Shown here: piece after piece, positions 35,124 through 46,501 of the stretch
How the letters are laid out: the number at the start of each line of letters is the position of its first letter
How positions within the stretch are numbered: position 1 is the stretch's first letter
Assembly: GCF_023278565.1 (NCBI RefSeq)
Contig: NC_064678.1
Span: forward strand, 2,728,001 to 2,792,000
Length of the DNA stretch: 64,000 nt
Direction of reading: 5' to 3'
Source: Colletotrichum lupini
Lineage: Eukaryota; Ascomycota; Sordariomycetes; Glomerellales; Glomerellaceae
Program-made: the position numbers and the translations under genes
Notes under the pieces: model-generated
Told to the model about the DNA's origin: nothing
Databases searched by the model: none
Seen by the model: only the letters and a program-made list of their open reading frames with translations

Positions 35124-37067
35124 ATGTCTGTCACCATCGAAAAGATCTTGGCTGCTTCGCCCGCTACTCAGCGTGGCCAGCCGACACAGCTCTCCACAGA
35201 CAACAAAGGAGAGCGCATTGCTTACGCTGTTAGTCCCAACTGCACCTCTCGACGAACAATGCCTTAGCTAACAATGCATTCTCGCAGGCCGGCAAATCCA
35301 TCTTCCTCCGATCCATCGATCACCCTTCCGTCTGCAAGCAGTACACCGGCCACACAGCGGCAACGAGCGTCGCCCGGTTCTCTCCCAGCGGCTTCTACGT
35401 CGCCAGTGGAGATGTGTCTGGATCCGTGAGAGTCTGGGACGCCGTCGAGGCCGAGAACACAAAGGGTACGGCATGATACCTGCACAACACAGTCAGCTGT
35501 CTTTCGGTCGGTACTGACTACATTACCAGGCGAATACCACATCATCTCGGGGCGCATTAACGATATTGGCTGGGACGGCGACTCCCAGCGCATCATCGCC
35601 GTGGGTGACGGCAAAGAGCGCTTCGGTCACTGCATCACGGCCGACAGCGGCAACTCTGTCGGAGAGATTAGCGGCCACTCCAAGGTCGTCAACTCAGTCG
35701 CGGTGCGGCAACAGCGCCCACTGCGGGCAGCAACCGTCTCTGATGACAGCTCCCTGTGCTTCCTGCACGGTGCGCCTTTCAAGTTCAACTCGAAGAACGC
35801 CAACGCCCACAAGGGCTTCGTCTTTGGAACTGCCTTCTCGCCCGATGGCAGCCAGCTCGTAACGGTCGGTGCCGACAGGCGCATTCAGCTCTACGACGGA
35901 AAGACGGGCGAGCCTACAAAGTCGATCGGCGAGGGAGAACACACTGGTAGCATCTTTGCCGTTTCATGGTCTCAGGATGGCACCAAGTTTGTCACAGCAA
36001 GCGCCGACCAGTCTGTCAAGCTCTGGGATGTGGAGTCAGGCAAGGCTACGCAGACGTGGAAGTTTGGAGACGGCGTCAGCATCGGCGACCAGCAAGTCGG
36101 CGTAGTCTTCCCCCATGGCAGAACCGACGGCCTGATTATAAGCTTGAACTTGAACGGCGACTTAATCTACCTCAACGAGGGCAGCGATAAGCCTAGCAAG
36201 ATTGTTCAGGGCCACAACAAGAGCATCACGGCATTGGGCGCGTCGTCTGATGGCAAGGGGCAGACGCTCTGGAGCGGCAGCTTCGACGGGCGAGTTTGCC
36301 AGTGGGATGTTGCGACTGGTACTGGCTCAGTGGTTGACGGACAAGCGCACACAAATCAAGTCACTCAGTTCAGCGCCGAGGCGGGACAGACGTACAGTGT
36401 TGGATGGGACGACCACCTGAGGATAGTAGACGAGTCAGCCAACACGTTCGCGGGCGAGGCCCTCAAGCTTGCTGCGCAGCCCAAGGGTGTGGCGGCCACG
36501 GATGGAAAGCTGTACGTGGCCACCATTGAGGGTGTCGATGTCTACCAAAAGGGTCAGCTTCTCTCCGAGAACCGCCTTGGATTCACTCCTGGCGCTGTGG
36601 CTGCCTTCGGTTCGACGGTGGCTGTGGGATCGGGCAACTCTGTCAAGATCTACACTGCGGACGGGTCAGGCAAGCTCTCCGAGATAAAGTCGGTTGACAA
36701 GTCGACGGCTCTTATTTCTTGCCTGTCATTCTCCAAGGATGGCCAGTACCTCGCCGCAGGTAACCAGATCGGCAAGATCGTCGCCTACAAGACTGCCGAC
36801 TGGGAAGTTGCGACGGACCGTTGGTCTGCGCACACGGCAAGGGTTACGTGCATCAGCTGGAACGATGCGGCAACGCACGCCGTCTCTGGAGCTCTTGATA
36901 CCAATGTTTGCGTGTGGAGTCTGGCCAAGCCTGGTAGCCGAGTCAAGGCTCTCAACGCTCACAAGGATGGTGTCAACGGTGTTGCGTGGGTTGAGGGTGG
37001 CAGCAAGATTGCGAGTGCCGGAGGCGATGCCGCGATCAAGGTTTGGACCGTGGCTGGGCTGCAATAG
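35124..37067 (+). CDS. AIP1: Actin-interacting protein 1 (WD40 actin-disassembly cofactor), 3 exons
   Basis: Exons 35124-35228, 35288-35465 and 35530-37067; 606 residues, the usual length. AIP1 caps and severs cofilin-decorated actin filaments at cortical patches. It begins MSVTIEKILAASPATQRGQ, the conserved family start, and folds as two joined seven-blade propellers: early blades include HTAATSVARFSPSGFYVASG and VRVWDAVEAE, later ones HKGFVFGTAFSPDGSQLVTV and HTARVTCISWNDAATHAVSG. The C-terminus ends DAAIKVWTVAGLQ. Exon phases close exactly; the second junction splits the Gly codon in AAG-GGC. Confidence 0.95.
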
Positions 37068-37342
37068 CTGGTCTTGGCCGACATTTTTGTAGATGTTCTC
37101 AATAGGTGATGGATGAGCAAATGAAAAGCGACATGATGTTATCTCGACGATGAACGTCGTTCGACTTTGGGTATCTCTTGTCTAAGGGGCAAGCTTATTG
37201 CTACAGTGTTCATGCCATGCACCCCACTTCGACCGTCCTCTCTCCTACAACCTCATAGGGTATTCGTCATAGTACTCTCCTCAATCTTCTCCAACCATGA
37301 TTCCTCTGGGAATTTGAAAGGCTTCCAGTTTTGATAAGACTC

Positions 37343-38182
37343 CTAGCCCATCGTCATCTGCGCCACCTCCTCCCGCTGAACCTCCTTTCCAGCACCGCCG
37401 CCGCCGCCGCCATCACTCGCTTTAGTTGTCTCCGGCGCAGCAGCAGCATGGCCAGGTTCATCAGCGTAGCGATTCATAAGCGCGCCGCTGACCTGCCAGA
37501 CGTCCACGTCCACCGGAGCCGCTCCCGTTGTCGCGACAGGATGAGGCCGGTACTGCTGCTCAGTCTTATCGAGCTGCAGGGCCAGCTGCTCCAGGGCCCA
37601 CGCGATGTCGCCGAGGCGGCCCCAGATCCCGTAACCCTGGCGCTGGATCTCTTCGGCGAGCTCGACCTGGTGGTTATCCTTTAGGGTTGGGTTGGGGACC
37701 ACTACGAGGGGGACGCTGACGCGCATTCCGTCGAGGATGGTTCCCGTGCCTGGAAATATCTCGAGTCAGCTTACACATGCACACACATATGTTTTTGTAT
37801 AGGCGGATACATATACTTGGGAGCATCGAGTTACAACGCGAAGGATGATCCCTAGCTTACCTGCATGACAGATGACCACACCAGCCTCCCGCACACCTGC
37901 CTGCGCTCTACATTTGACCATCTCGGTGGTCAGGTCATCGACAAAGTCAAAGGCGGTGATTTCGATTCCCGGGTATTCATTCAGAAGCGGAGGTAGCATC
38001 TGGCGGGAGAATTCTGCGTAGTCCTTGCCACATTGGAGCGTGAGGTGTGTGTAGCGATTCGAGGTGACATGGTCTAGGAAGGCGGCGGAGAGGACTTCAG
38101 TAAGGAGCTGGGTGAAGCGGGCTGTTGCGCCTACTGTTACGAGACAGTGGCGCTCGAGGGGCGTGGCTGGTTTTGCGGCCAT
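37343..38182 (-). CDS. ALG13: UDP-N-acetylglucosamine transferase catalytic subunit ALG13, 2 exons
   Basis: Exons on the minus strand: 37861-38182 and 37343-37749; 242 residues. With membrane-bound ALG14 it adds the second GlcNAc to dolichol-PP-GlcNAc on the cytosolic face of the ER, the second step of N-glycan assembly. The start MAAKPATPLERHCLVTVGAT matches the GT28 C-terminal type fold of ALG13; the conserved HAG-GTGTILDGMR segment is split by the intron, and VVVPNPTLKDNHQVELAEEI carries the conserved N-x-x-L-x-x-NHQ donor-site motif. The frame remains open upstream to an ATG at 38344, but the 38182 start sits right at the beginning of homology. The last 60 residues are Gly/Ala-rich and longer than in yeast, where the short C-terminal helix binds ALG14. 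Confidence 0.92.
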
Positions 38183-38634
38183 GATGTGGTTACGGCGCAC
38201 CGTTGTGCTGAGCGCGAATGAGAGACGCGGTCTTTTGTGGTCGAGGTTTGATTGTTTATGAAGAGACGTCCGAGTGAGTGGATGGCGATTTGAGGTTGTG
38301 TTGAAGCTCTCACGGAAAGTCACTTCTACAGGCACGGGCACCAAAAGGCACCTTCCACTGCCTTGGGTGACGTTCGGCCGCTGTGGGACAGCCGATTGGT
38401 CGTAGGATGGGCCAGCAGATCGGGTGTTGTAGTGGCCGCTGGCCTCTATGAAGGTGGGATCTACGCCCTGGCCAGGAAGCTAGGGCCGTCCTTGGCTACC
38501 CGTCTAGCTGGGAACCCTTAATCTGTTCCAAAACCAGCCCAGCTTGCTTCGTTGAGGTCCAGGGCATTTTCAACTTCACACGTTCTTTTACAATGGTTCA
38601 TATTCATCTATGGGGTATCTATTTTACTGCCATC

Positions 38635-40002
38635 CTACTCTCTAGCCTCCTGCTTCGATTCTACCTTCGTGTACTGATTGGCTGTCTTCTGAAATCTCCA
38701 AAATGGCTCGACACCCATCTCTTGGAATCTCTTCTTCTCGTACACCTTCGTTACCCCCCAGCTGCTCACAAACATGACCAATACGATTCCAATTATGCAT
38801 ACGCCGGCGATGAGTGGCGCAAGAATCGAAAAGACTGTAAAGCCATAGCTCACACTTTGGAACGCGCTGTCACCAACGAGTCTGTCCGTGGCTAAGCCGA
38901 CCTGCATCGCTGTCAAGACGATGACAACATAACCGAGCATCGCCGCCAGCGTTGCAAAGTTGTCCCGGATCAAATCTTCGTACACGGCGTGAGAGACTAC
39001 CTTGGAATACCCCCGGAGCAAGTATCCCAGGCGGACGCGGTAAATCTTGTTCAGTCGACTGAGACGAAGCTCGCCGTACCAGTACCGCGGGTTGACGGAC
39101 GCATAACAATGGTTCTGCGCGATCTGGGCCGATATTGCCTTCCACTGGTACCAGTTCATCCGATCCGGGAGCAGGCCTCTTTCGACGGCTATGCGGAAGT
39201 CGCTCTCATACGCGATGAGGGCTGTGTAAGTGAAGAGGAAACCGAGCGCGCAGGAGACAAGCTGCTGCTTCCGTGGATCAGACTGATCGCCCGAGGCTAC
39301 GACTAAGTTGGCGGCCCAGAAGTCTGGGCTCAGCAGCCACCGTGGTATCGGCTTGACGAAAATTCGGTTCTTGGCCCAGACGAGATGCAGTTCGGGGTTC
39401 TCTGTGATGTGGATCTCGCGCGATATCGTCTGGTAATGCAGAGGTCGAGGCGGCATTGGACGGCCGCAGATCCAGAGAAGATCCTGGACATCGTTGAGTC
39501 GTCGGACAAGCAGCTCTTGTTCCAGAAACTCAATGTCGTCGGCTTGCGGCACAGTGATGTGATCGTGCTTGCTTCGGCTCGTTGCCGGTAGCAGATCGCT
39601 CCAGTCTCTTGGCTCCTGCACTGTCACTGCGGGATTGACAGCGTCATCGAGAACCCGGACAGTAAAGGGCACAGACGACTTGTCCATGGTGCAACTCGAG
39701 AAGCTTGACATGTGGACGGCGAATCTTGCTTTGTGCTGGTCTTCGGCGTTGTCTGGTCCCATAACTTTCGGTCCCGACGCTCTTCTCTGATCTTGGCGAG
39801 AGATATCACGGTCCTCCGAGGCGCAGTCTATCAGATCGTCGCTATCGGGAAGCGGGATGTTGGTGACAGACCGTTCTTGCTTGCAGAAACGCCCGCAATG
39901 GAAACGACTCCAACGGTGGTAAAAGCCCGACCGAAAATAGCCAACGACGTGATTAAAAACCTTTCCAACAAGCCCGATTTGGCTGGTAAAAAGAGTAGGC
40001 AA
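38635..40002 (-). CDS. Fungal multi-pass membrane protein, DUF6601-like
   Basis: Single exon, up to 455 residues from the ATG at 40002; later in-frame ATGs near 39711 (MSSF) and 39690 (MDKSS) could be the true start, because the first 100 residues are poorly structured. A conserved-looking middle block (RPLHYQTISREIHITENPEL, then FVKPIPRWLLSPDFWAANLV) is followed by three or four hydrophobic helices: around VSCALGFLFTYTALIAY, LAAMLGYVVIVLTAMQVGLA, and a long one in SILAPLIAGVCIIGIVLVMF. This matches a fungus-specific family (DUF6601) often misnamed subtilisin-like protease; no protease triad is visible. Function unknown. It is divergent from the NOD-like receptor gene, 499 bp apart. Confidence 0.75.
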   Translation of the reverse strand: MPTLFTSQIGLVGKVFNHVVGYFRSGFYHRWSRFHCGRFCKQERSVTNIPLPDSDDLIDCASEDRDISRQDQRRASGPKVMGPDNAEDQHKARFAVHMSSFSSCTMDKSSVPFTVRVLDDAVNPAVTVQEPRDWSDLLPATSRSKHDHITVPQADDIEFLEQELLVRRLNDVQDLLWICGRPMPPRPLHYQTISREIHITENPELHLVWAKNRIFVKPIPRWLLSPDFWAANLVVASGDQSDPRKQQLVSCALGFLFTYTALIAYESDFRIAVERGLLPDRMNWYQWKAISAQIAQNHCYASVNPRYWYGELRLSRLNKIYRVRLGYLLRGYSKVVSHAVYEDLIRDNFATLAAMLGYVVIVLTAMQVGLATDRLVGDSAFQSVSYGFTVFSILAPLIAGVCIIGIVLVMFVSSWGVTKVYEKKRFQEMGVEPFWRFQKTANQYTKVESKQEARE

Positions 40003-40501
40003 CGATGTACCAAGGGTTCCAACAGTGGCGGTCCCCTGTCATTTTAAGATGAATTGATTGCCTAGAGCCTTCCCGCCTGCAGCAAGCAAACCGTGTTGAG
40101 ATTCCGAATACAGACGAACCCGAACTCGCTACTGCAGCGTGAGACGAGTTGCTTACTTGTGGGACAGCGCTACAAAATTAGAGGTGGCTTTGGTTCAGCT
40201 GAAAGACACTATTGGCGCAGTCGGACGATCGTTGGCATCGCAGGAATACAATGCATGGGGGTGGCTGACACCGCTAAGGTCGTTTCGGGCCGCCCAGTTG
40301 CAGGGAAGGGGGCTTATTAGCATTTTGGACCCCAAAGTGGCAGCCCTGTCAGGCTATGCTTTTTACGCCGGTGCCTAGCTCCGTGGTCGGTTCGTATTCA
40401 AAGCTTGTTGATCCCCAGTTTCTCGGAAGTCGCGGTTGCATTTGTCGTCTTGTCAGATTCGTTTCGTTGTGTATGTTTCTTCGCAGCGAGTAGTCACCAT
40501 C
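40003..40501. promoter_or_regulatory. Divergent intergenic region shared by the DUF6601-like gene and the NOD-like receptor gene
   Basis: 499 bp between two start codons pointing outward, so both promoters must lie here. No specific site was recognised. Confidence 0.5.
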
Positions 40502-43500
40502 ATGTCTATCCGCCGCACGGGAACGAGAAGGGTGCCTCACGGCGCCCCTGGGGCTCCGAAGCCCAAGACGACGTATCAGACGGTTCAGCAGGGCTTCAGG
40601 GAACTGTACAATCCTCAGAAGGAGACTGGGTCTGCCATTGATGTTGAGTATGTCTCGATCTTCTTAAGTTATGAGTTGTGGTGGTATCTCAAGAGTCTAA
40701 TACAACCGATAGTGTTGTCTTTGTACCTGGATTAGGTGCCCATCCGGAGGACAGCTGGAAGTCGGAAGCCGGTTTCAACTGGGCAACCGGAATCTATGAG
40801 GGTGTCACGAAAAACTCGTCTGGATCTACCAGCAAAAAGGATGGTCTGGCGAGGGACTTCCCCAAGGCTCGCATACTTTTGTACCAGTATGAATCAGCAT
40901 GGGTTGGGGATCTCAAAGTCAAGACTTTCTTGAGAGACATTGCCAAATCAATGTTGGAAGGGCTGCAAGCGAATCGTGAAGTAGGTTGATCGTGCTGAAG
41001 TTCGAATCGCGAGCTTGATCTAATTTGAGATGTAGAAGATAAGAGATCGCCCCATTGTCTTTATCGGACACAGCATGGGAGGTCTGGTTATTGCCAAGGT
41101 AAGAACCCGGCTACAATTGAATTGATGAAGTGAGTCGAGGCTTACGGAATGTCAAGGCTATCACACTTGCAGCAGAAACATACAGGGAAATCTTCCCAAG
41201 GCTGTTTGAGTGCATCGCTGGATGCGCCTTCTTTGGAACGCCGTTCGGCGGTGCTCAAGTTGCCGCCATCGCCTCCATGCTGGGTAGTATCGGCGAACAA
41301 CTCGGGTACACCAAGTCGTCGGCGTTGGTAGATATGATGAAGCCCGGAGACGAGAGCTTGAACGAGCTCCGAGGCGACTTGCTGCGGTTAGCTGCCAAAA
41401 TGAGCCCGCACGTCCAGCTCTTTTGCTTCTACGAGAATCACCCAACGGACTTTACTCAAGCAAAGCTAGGCCCAACCATGTCGAAAATCGCAAAGACGGT
41501 TGTTTCCAAGAAGCTGCAAGACTTCGTGTCCAGAGAGTCAGCGACATTACCCGGAATCCAGGAAATGGGTCTTGCCGCCAACCATCGAGATCTTGTAAAG
41601 TTTAGCGACTTCAAGGACCCCCGGTACCAACTCGTCAGAGAGCCGCTTAAGAGACTCATTCATGGCGCCAACCTGGTCGCCAAAAACAGACTCAACTCAA
41701 CCCGTGGAATCGAGCCAGAGGTTGTCAACAATGTCATGGAGTTGCTGAACGGCGGTCAAGTCTCGAAGAAGCGCAAAATGCTTGCGCCTCAGTTCCCACC
41801 ATCGATCTGGATTCCCAAGGCGGAGGCATACTTGGAGTGGTTGAAAGAGGACCACGAAGCGGGGAGCGCGACACAAAAGCACAGAGGACAGGCGCTGTAC
41901 GTCCGCGGTCCAGAGGGAAGAGGAAAGACGCGAGCGACTATGGCGGCCCTCCAGGACATCGACAACATCATCTCAGCCGACGAAAAGGTGAACCACGGGC
42001 GAGGAGCCGCCCTCGTTGCGTACTTCTTCTGCGACCCGTCTTCGGACTTCTTGACTGCTGAGGACTTGCTGAAGTCGCTGGTGCGGCAGCTCATCGGCCA
42101 GCAAGCCACCTTGTCTGTGTACGCGAAGCACTTTGTGAAGAAGAAGGGCGAAGATTCGTCAAAAACTTCGGCGAATCTCACAGTGGAGAACCTGTGGCAG
42201 ACTCTTCAGGATATTCTCACAGACGAGTTTATCGGTCGCAGAGTCTACTTCGTCATCAACAACTTGCACGTTCTGCCTGAAGATGCCGAGTCAACTGTAA
42301 AGTTGATGCGGTTCCTCAACGCCGAGCTGCAAGAACTCAAGACAGAGGACGACAAGCGAGTGCCTACCAGATGGTTTCTCACAAGCCGGGAAGTGCATCA
42401 CGTGGAAGACTCGTTGAAGGTGGACGGAATCCAACTCATCGATCTCGAGGATGACAAGTACTGCGACCAGGTTCAGCGGGAGCTGCGCAAGGCGGCACAG
42501 GAGAAGGTGCAAAAACTCGGCGAGGACAAGAATTACAACAAGGCACTCACATACTATGCGAGCAGTCTAATTGGTAAGAGGGCATCCAACAGTCAATGGA
42601 TCAAGCTTTCCTGCATGCAGCTTGCGGAGCTCCCTAAAGCAGAAAGTGATCTCAAGATTAGACACATGCTTGAGGGTATGCCTCAGGAGCTCAAGGCTCT
42701 CTTGGACGCTGCGTGGGCGCAAATCTTTCAATCTAACGAAAAGGAGACCGACAAGATAAAGGAGCTGCTGCGGACACTCGTTCTGACGTTTGAAGAGCCT
42801 ACCGAGGATGAGCTTGTTGTTTTGGCGGGCTTTCCTGCCACGGAATCAGGAAAGGCCGAGCTTCAAGATTTGGTGAAGAAGTGCAGGCCGTTGTTGACGG
42901 TGACGAGAAGCGGCAAGTCTGAAAATACCATTGGCTTCATGGACAGGGTCGTCAAAGAACATCTCCTGGAAAAGGAGACGTCCAGAAAGACGCTTGGCAT
43001 GTCGAATGACGAAAACAAGTGGCAGCAAGGCATCATTGCGCTCCGGTGCTTGGCTCACATCAAGGAAGCGTTCAACTTTCCTGAGGAAGTGAAGCCTGTT
43101 GTTGAGGAGGCTCAGGAGGAAAACGAAGAGGCAGAGACCCAGTCTGCCAAGGACGAGGACGAGGAGAGTGAAGTATCCGAAGCAGATGGGCAGGGGAGCG
43201 CCGCTACTGAGTCTGAGCAAGACGATTCGGACAACGACACGGACTGGGACGACGATGAATCCACCTACGGCTATCAAGACGACGAGGCCGAAGAGGCGAG
43301 AATACTGGCCGAGAAGGTGCTACCCTACCCCATCAAGCACTGGCTGCACCACGCCAGCAGAGCTACACTGGAGATCGCGGAGGATCTCAGCGAGGATGAG
43401 TTTTGGAGGAAGCCGGAGTCTTTGATTAGGTACCGGTGGCTCGTCGTCTACATGTCCATGACGAAAGTGCTCGATGGCTTTGAAGCCAAGGAGTTGACTG

Positions 43501-46500
43501 CTTTGCATATCGCCGCTGCGGTCGGATTCAAGCAGCTTGTCTCCGCGCTCATCCAGAACGGCCATGAGCACGAGATCAACAAGAGGGACAATCTCGTCAA
43601 TACCCCTGTAAGTCTACATTCTATCCAATCTTGAGCCACTGCCAGCTCGGAAATTTTGGCTAGTTACTAACATTCGTGGCAGCTTCATTTCGCCGCATAC
43701 ATAGGCAGACCAAACATCGTGGACGAGCTTCTCAAAAGAGGCGCCAGTATCGACGATGGTATCGATATTGGCGAGCAGACTCCGCTACACATGGCGGCAT
43801 TTGCTGGCCACGTCAAAGTCATGGAAAAGCTCATCAAGAGAGGCGCAAATGCCAACGCCATCGCCAGTGATGTCGGCCCAGTCATGAATGCCGCCATTTC
43901 TTCCGGTAGTCCAGATGCCGTCAAGCTACTTGTCGAGAAGCAGGTTTCGCTAGCCGTCGAGGACGAGAACATTGACTCGCCTCTGGCGTTGGCTGGTCTC
44001 CACGCAGACCTGTCCATGTTTGAATATCTCACGCAAACCTACGCTGACAAGCTCCCGGCCAAAGAGTTTGACAAGGCCTTCATCAAGGCTGCCGTTTCTG
44101 GCAGGGTGGACGTGTTCAACAAGTTACTGACTTACTCTCACCCCCAAGAGTGCTTCCAGACTGCGATGAAGGTGGCGGCAGAGGAGGAGAACTGGGACAT
44201 TGTCATGATACTTCTGGAGCAGCGCAGAGGTCTCGACTGCAACGATCTCTTCCTTAGTGCGGCAACTACGGCGGAGCATCAAGACAAAGTCTTGGAGGCT
44301 GTCTGGAAATATACCAACGGGAACATCAGACCGGAGATTCTCAATGAGAGTCTATATGAGGCTACTGATCTCGAGAAGGAGTCTACAGTCAGGTTGCTGA
44401 TTGATGACTTCAAAGTCAATCCTAACGCCACTGGAGAATAGTAAGCAACCTAACCTACTACATCGTTGCGGAGGACCAGACTAACAACGTTCAGTTATGG
44501 AACCGCCTTGACTGCCGCAGCATATGATGGCACCCTCGCTATCGTCAAATTGCTCCTGGACAGAGGTGCTGATGTTGACGCACCAAACGGGTGGGCTATC
44601 CAGGCCGCTGCTGCGGAGGGCCATTACGACGTGGTCAAAGAGCTTCTCAACCGAGGTGCCGACGTCAATGATCTTACTACAAACGAGAACTTCCCACAAG
44701 GAACGGCTCTACAGGTCGCTTGCGAATCGGGCAAGGTGGAAATTGTCACACTCCTGCTTGAGCGTGGTGCCAACCCCGACCTCGGCACTGGAGAAGATAC
44801 CTGCCCGATCATCGCCGCTGCCATGAAAGGAGAACAGGCGATTCTCGAGCTTCTTGTCAAAGCCAAGGCCGAAGTCAATGTCTTTGGAGGCTGGGACAAT
44901 TCGACAGTCTTGATTAACGCCGTCATCAACCTTCCAGTCGAGTCACTGCGCGTTCTTGTGGATGCGGGTGCCGACGTCAACCTGGCTGACCAAGAGGCCG
45001 ACACACCCTTAATTGTTGCCGCTCGGGAAGGAGATGCGGACAGTGTGAGGTTCCTCTTGGATAATGGCGCCGACATCTTCCACGTCAACGAGGACAACGA
45101 GAACGCCCTTCAATCAGCCATACAGTACGGAGACGACGAAGACTGTACAGCAGTGCTCGTGGAACGTGTCTCGGAACTCATGGCGGCTTTGAGCAAGGCC
45201 ATGAAGAATGGCAATACGGCCGTGACTGAAGTGATCCGCAGCGCTACTATTGCACACCAGGGTCTCAATTACGACGACGACGAAGATGCGAAGTCGACAC
45301 AGAGTCAAGATGACAAGCAGCCGACGGCCTCCGAGGATAGAGGCGATGTCTTCGACGAAGACAATGACAAGGGTAGCGACGAAGACACCCCTCGGACGGA
45401 GTCATTCCCCAACAGCGCCAAGAGAATCGACAACGCAGCGTCCGAGGAAAGCGCTTATCGGCCCGTGAGAGAACTATCCGAGGAGCTCGAGGCCGCCCTC
45501 GTCACCCAGGTCTCGTTACTTCAAAATTTTACCTCCCCACCGCCCCGGCCAGAAAAGGTACCGGAGCGAGAGCAACCCGTGGAGATGCCGCCAACGACGA
45601 TTGCGGAACTGCCCTCCCAGCGCAGATACTCCCAGCAAATGCAGCTGGAGGAGCAGTTGGGCCACTACGAATTCGACCAGCTCACCCGCATGGACTCCTA
45701 CTCGAAGCCCGCCTTTGTCAAGCAGCCGACGCTGCAGTGGGCCACGCAAGCCGAGAGCCTGCCCGCCAGCGAACCGCTCCTCTCGCCCGGCCAGGCCCCG
45801 ATCCGACGGAAGCCGGCGCCCAACACGACGACGTTCGGCGCATCGTACACCCAGAACGCCTCACCCGCGCCGTCAAATGTGTCAAACAGCCAATTCTCAC
45901 CACCGGCGCCCTCGGCCACGCTCCGTAGAGCGAGTATGGACCAGCGCTCCTCGTACCAGAACTCCACCTCGTACCCGGGAGCGCCTACATACCAGGGAGG
46001 AGCGGGATACGCCGCCAGCCAGACGCACCTCGCTTCTTCTTCACAACCCCCGCCGGCCGCATCCGCGACCAACCTTGGCCGGATGTCGGTGGACTACCAC
46101 GCCCCGTACGACCCGTCGTCGTTTGACAGACCGACGCACAGCCCGGGGACAACGCCGCCGCAGAAGACGCAGCCGTCCCCGGATCTGCCGTTCCAGCCGC
46201 CGGGTGCATGGCAGAATAGCCCTCCTCTTGCGGGTAGTCAACAGCAGCAGTCTTATTTTGGCCCGATGAGTGGATCGCCGCCTCAGCAGCAGCAACAGCA
46301 GCAGGAGTGGGTTGGTCAGGATGGAAGGTGAGTTTTCTCTCAATACTAAACCCCATCGGCTACGATGGCAAAGCTAATGTTTTGCATAGCAGGCCTGATA
46401 TGAAATCCCATCGCTCCTCTTTCTTGGGGATGAAGAACACATTGGATAAGGCGAAGCAGTTTAGCACGGGCATCATGAACCGGAGACCGTCAGGATTTTG

Positions 46501-46501
46501 A
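40502..46501 (+). CDS. Fungal NOD-like receptor: SesB-type alpha/beta hydrolase, NACHT NTPase, ankyrin repeats; 7 exons
   Basis: Exons 40502-40647, 40713-40980, 41036-41098, 41157-43607, 43683-44440, 44495-46327 and 46390-46501; 1,876 residues. Residues about 50-330 form a lipase-like hydrolase: VVFVPGLGAHPEDSW, nucleophile elbow GHSMGG (Ser151), FFGTPFGG, and ANHRDLVKF with a likely catalytic His302. Walker A GPEGRGKT is at 410-417, then AYFFCDPSSDFLTAEDLLKS, typical of fungal NACHT domains; the Walker B equivalent VYFVINNLHVL (about 522-532) lacks the usual Asp residues; TRWFLTSRE follows as sensor-like arginine. An acidic spacer lies around 800-865. Ankyrin repeats run about 937-1445 (ELTALHIAAAVGFKQLV, YGTALTAAAYDGTLAIVKLL). 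The last 430 residues are Pro/Gln/Ser-rich. The family triggers heterokaryon incompatibility or cell death after ligand-driven oligomerisation; the ligand here is unknown. The last acceptor is a tandem TAGCAG. Confidence 0.93.

Noticed and set aside
38635..40002. Subtilisin-like protease annotation for the DUF6601-like protein
   Set aside because: No Asp/His/Ser triad or subtilisin motif is visible; it is a multi-pass membrane protein.
41036..41098. Treating the GHSMGG segment as a separate short lipase gene
   Set aside because: The 63-bp exon joins in phase on both sides with good splice signals, so it belongs to the receptor gene.
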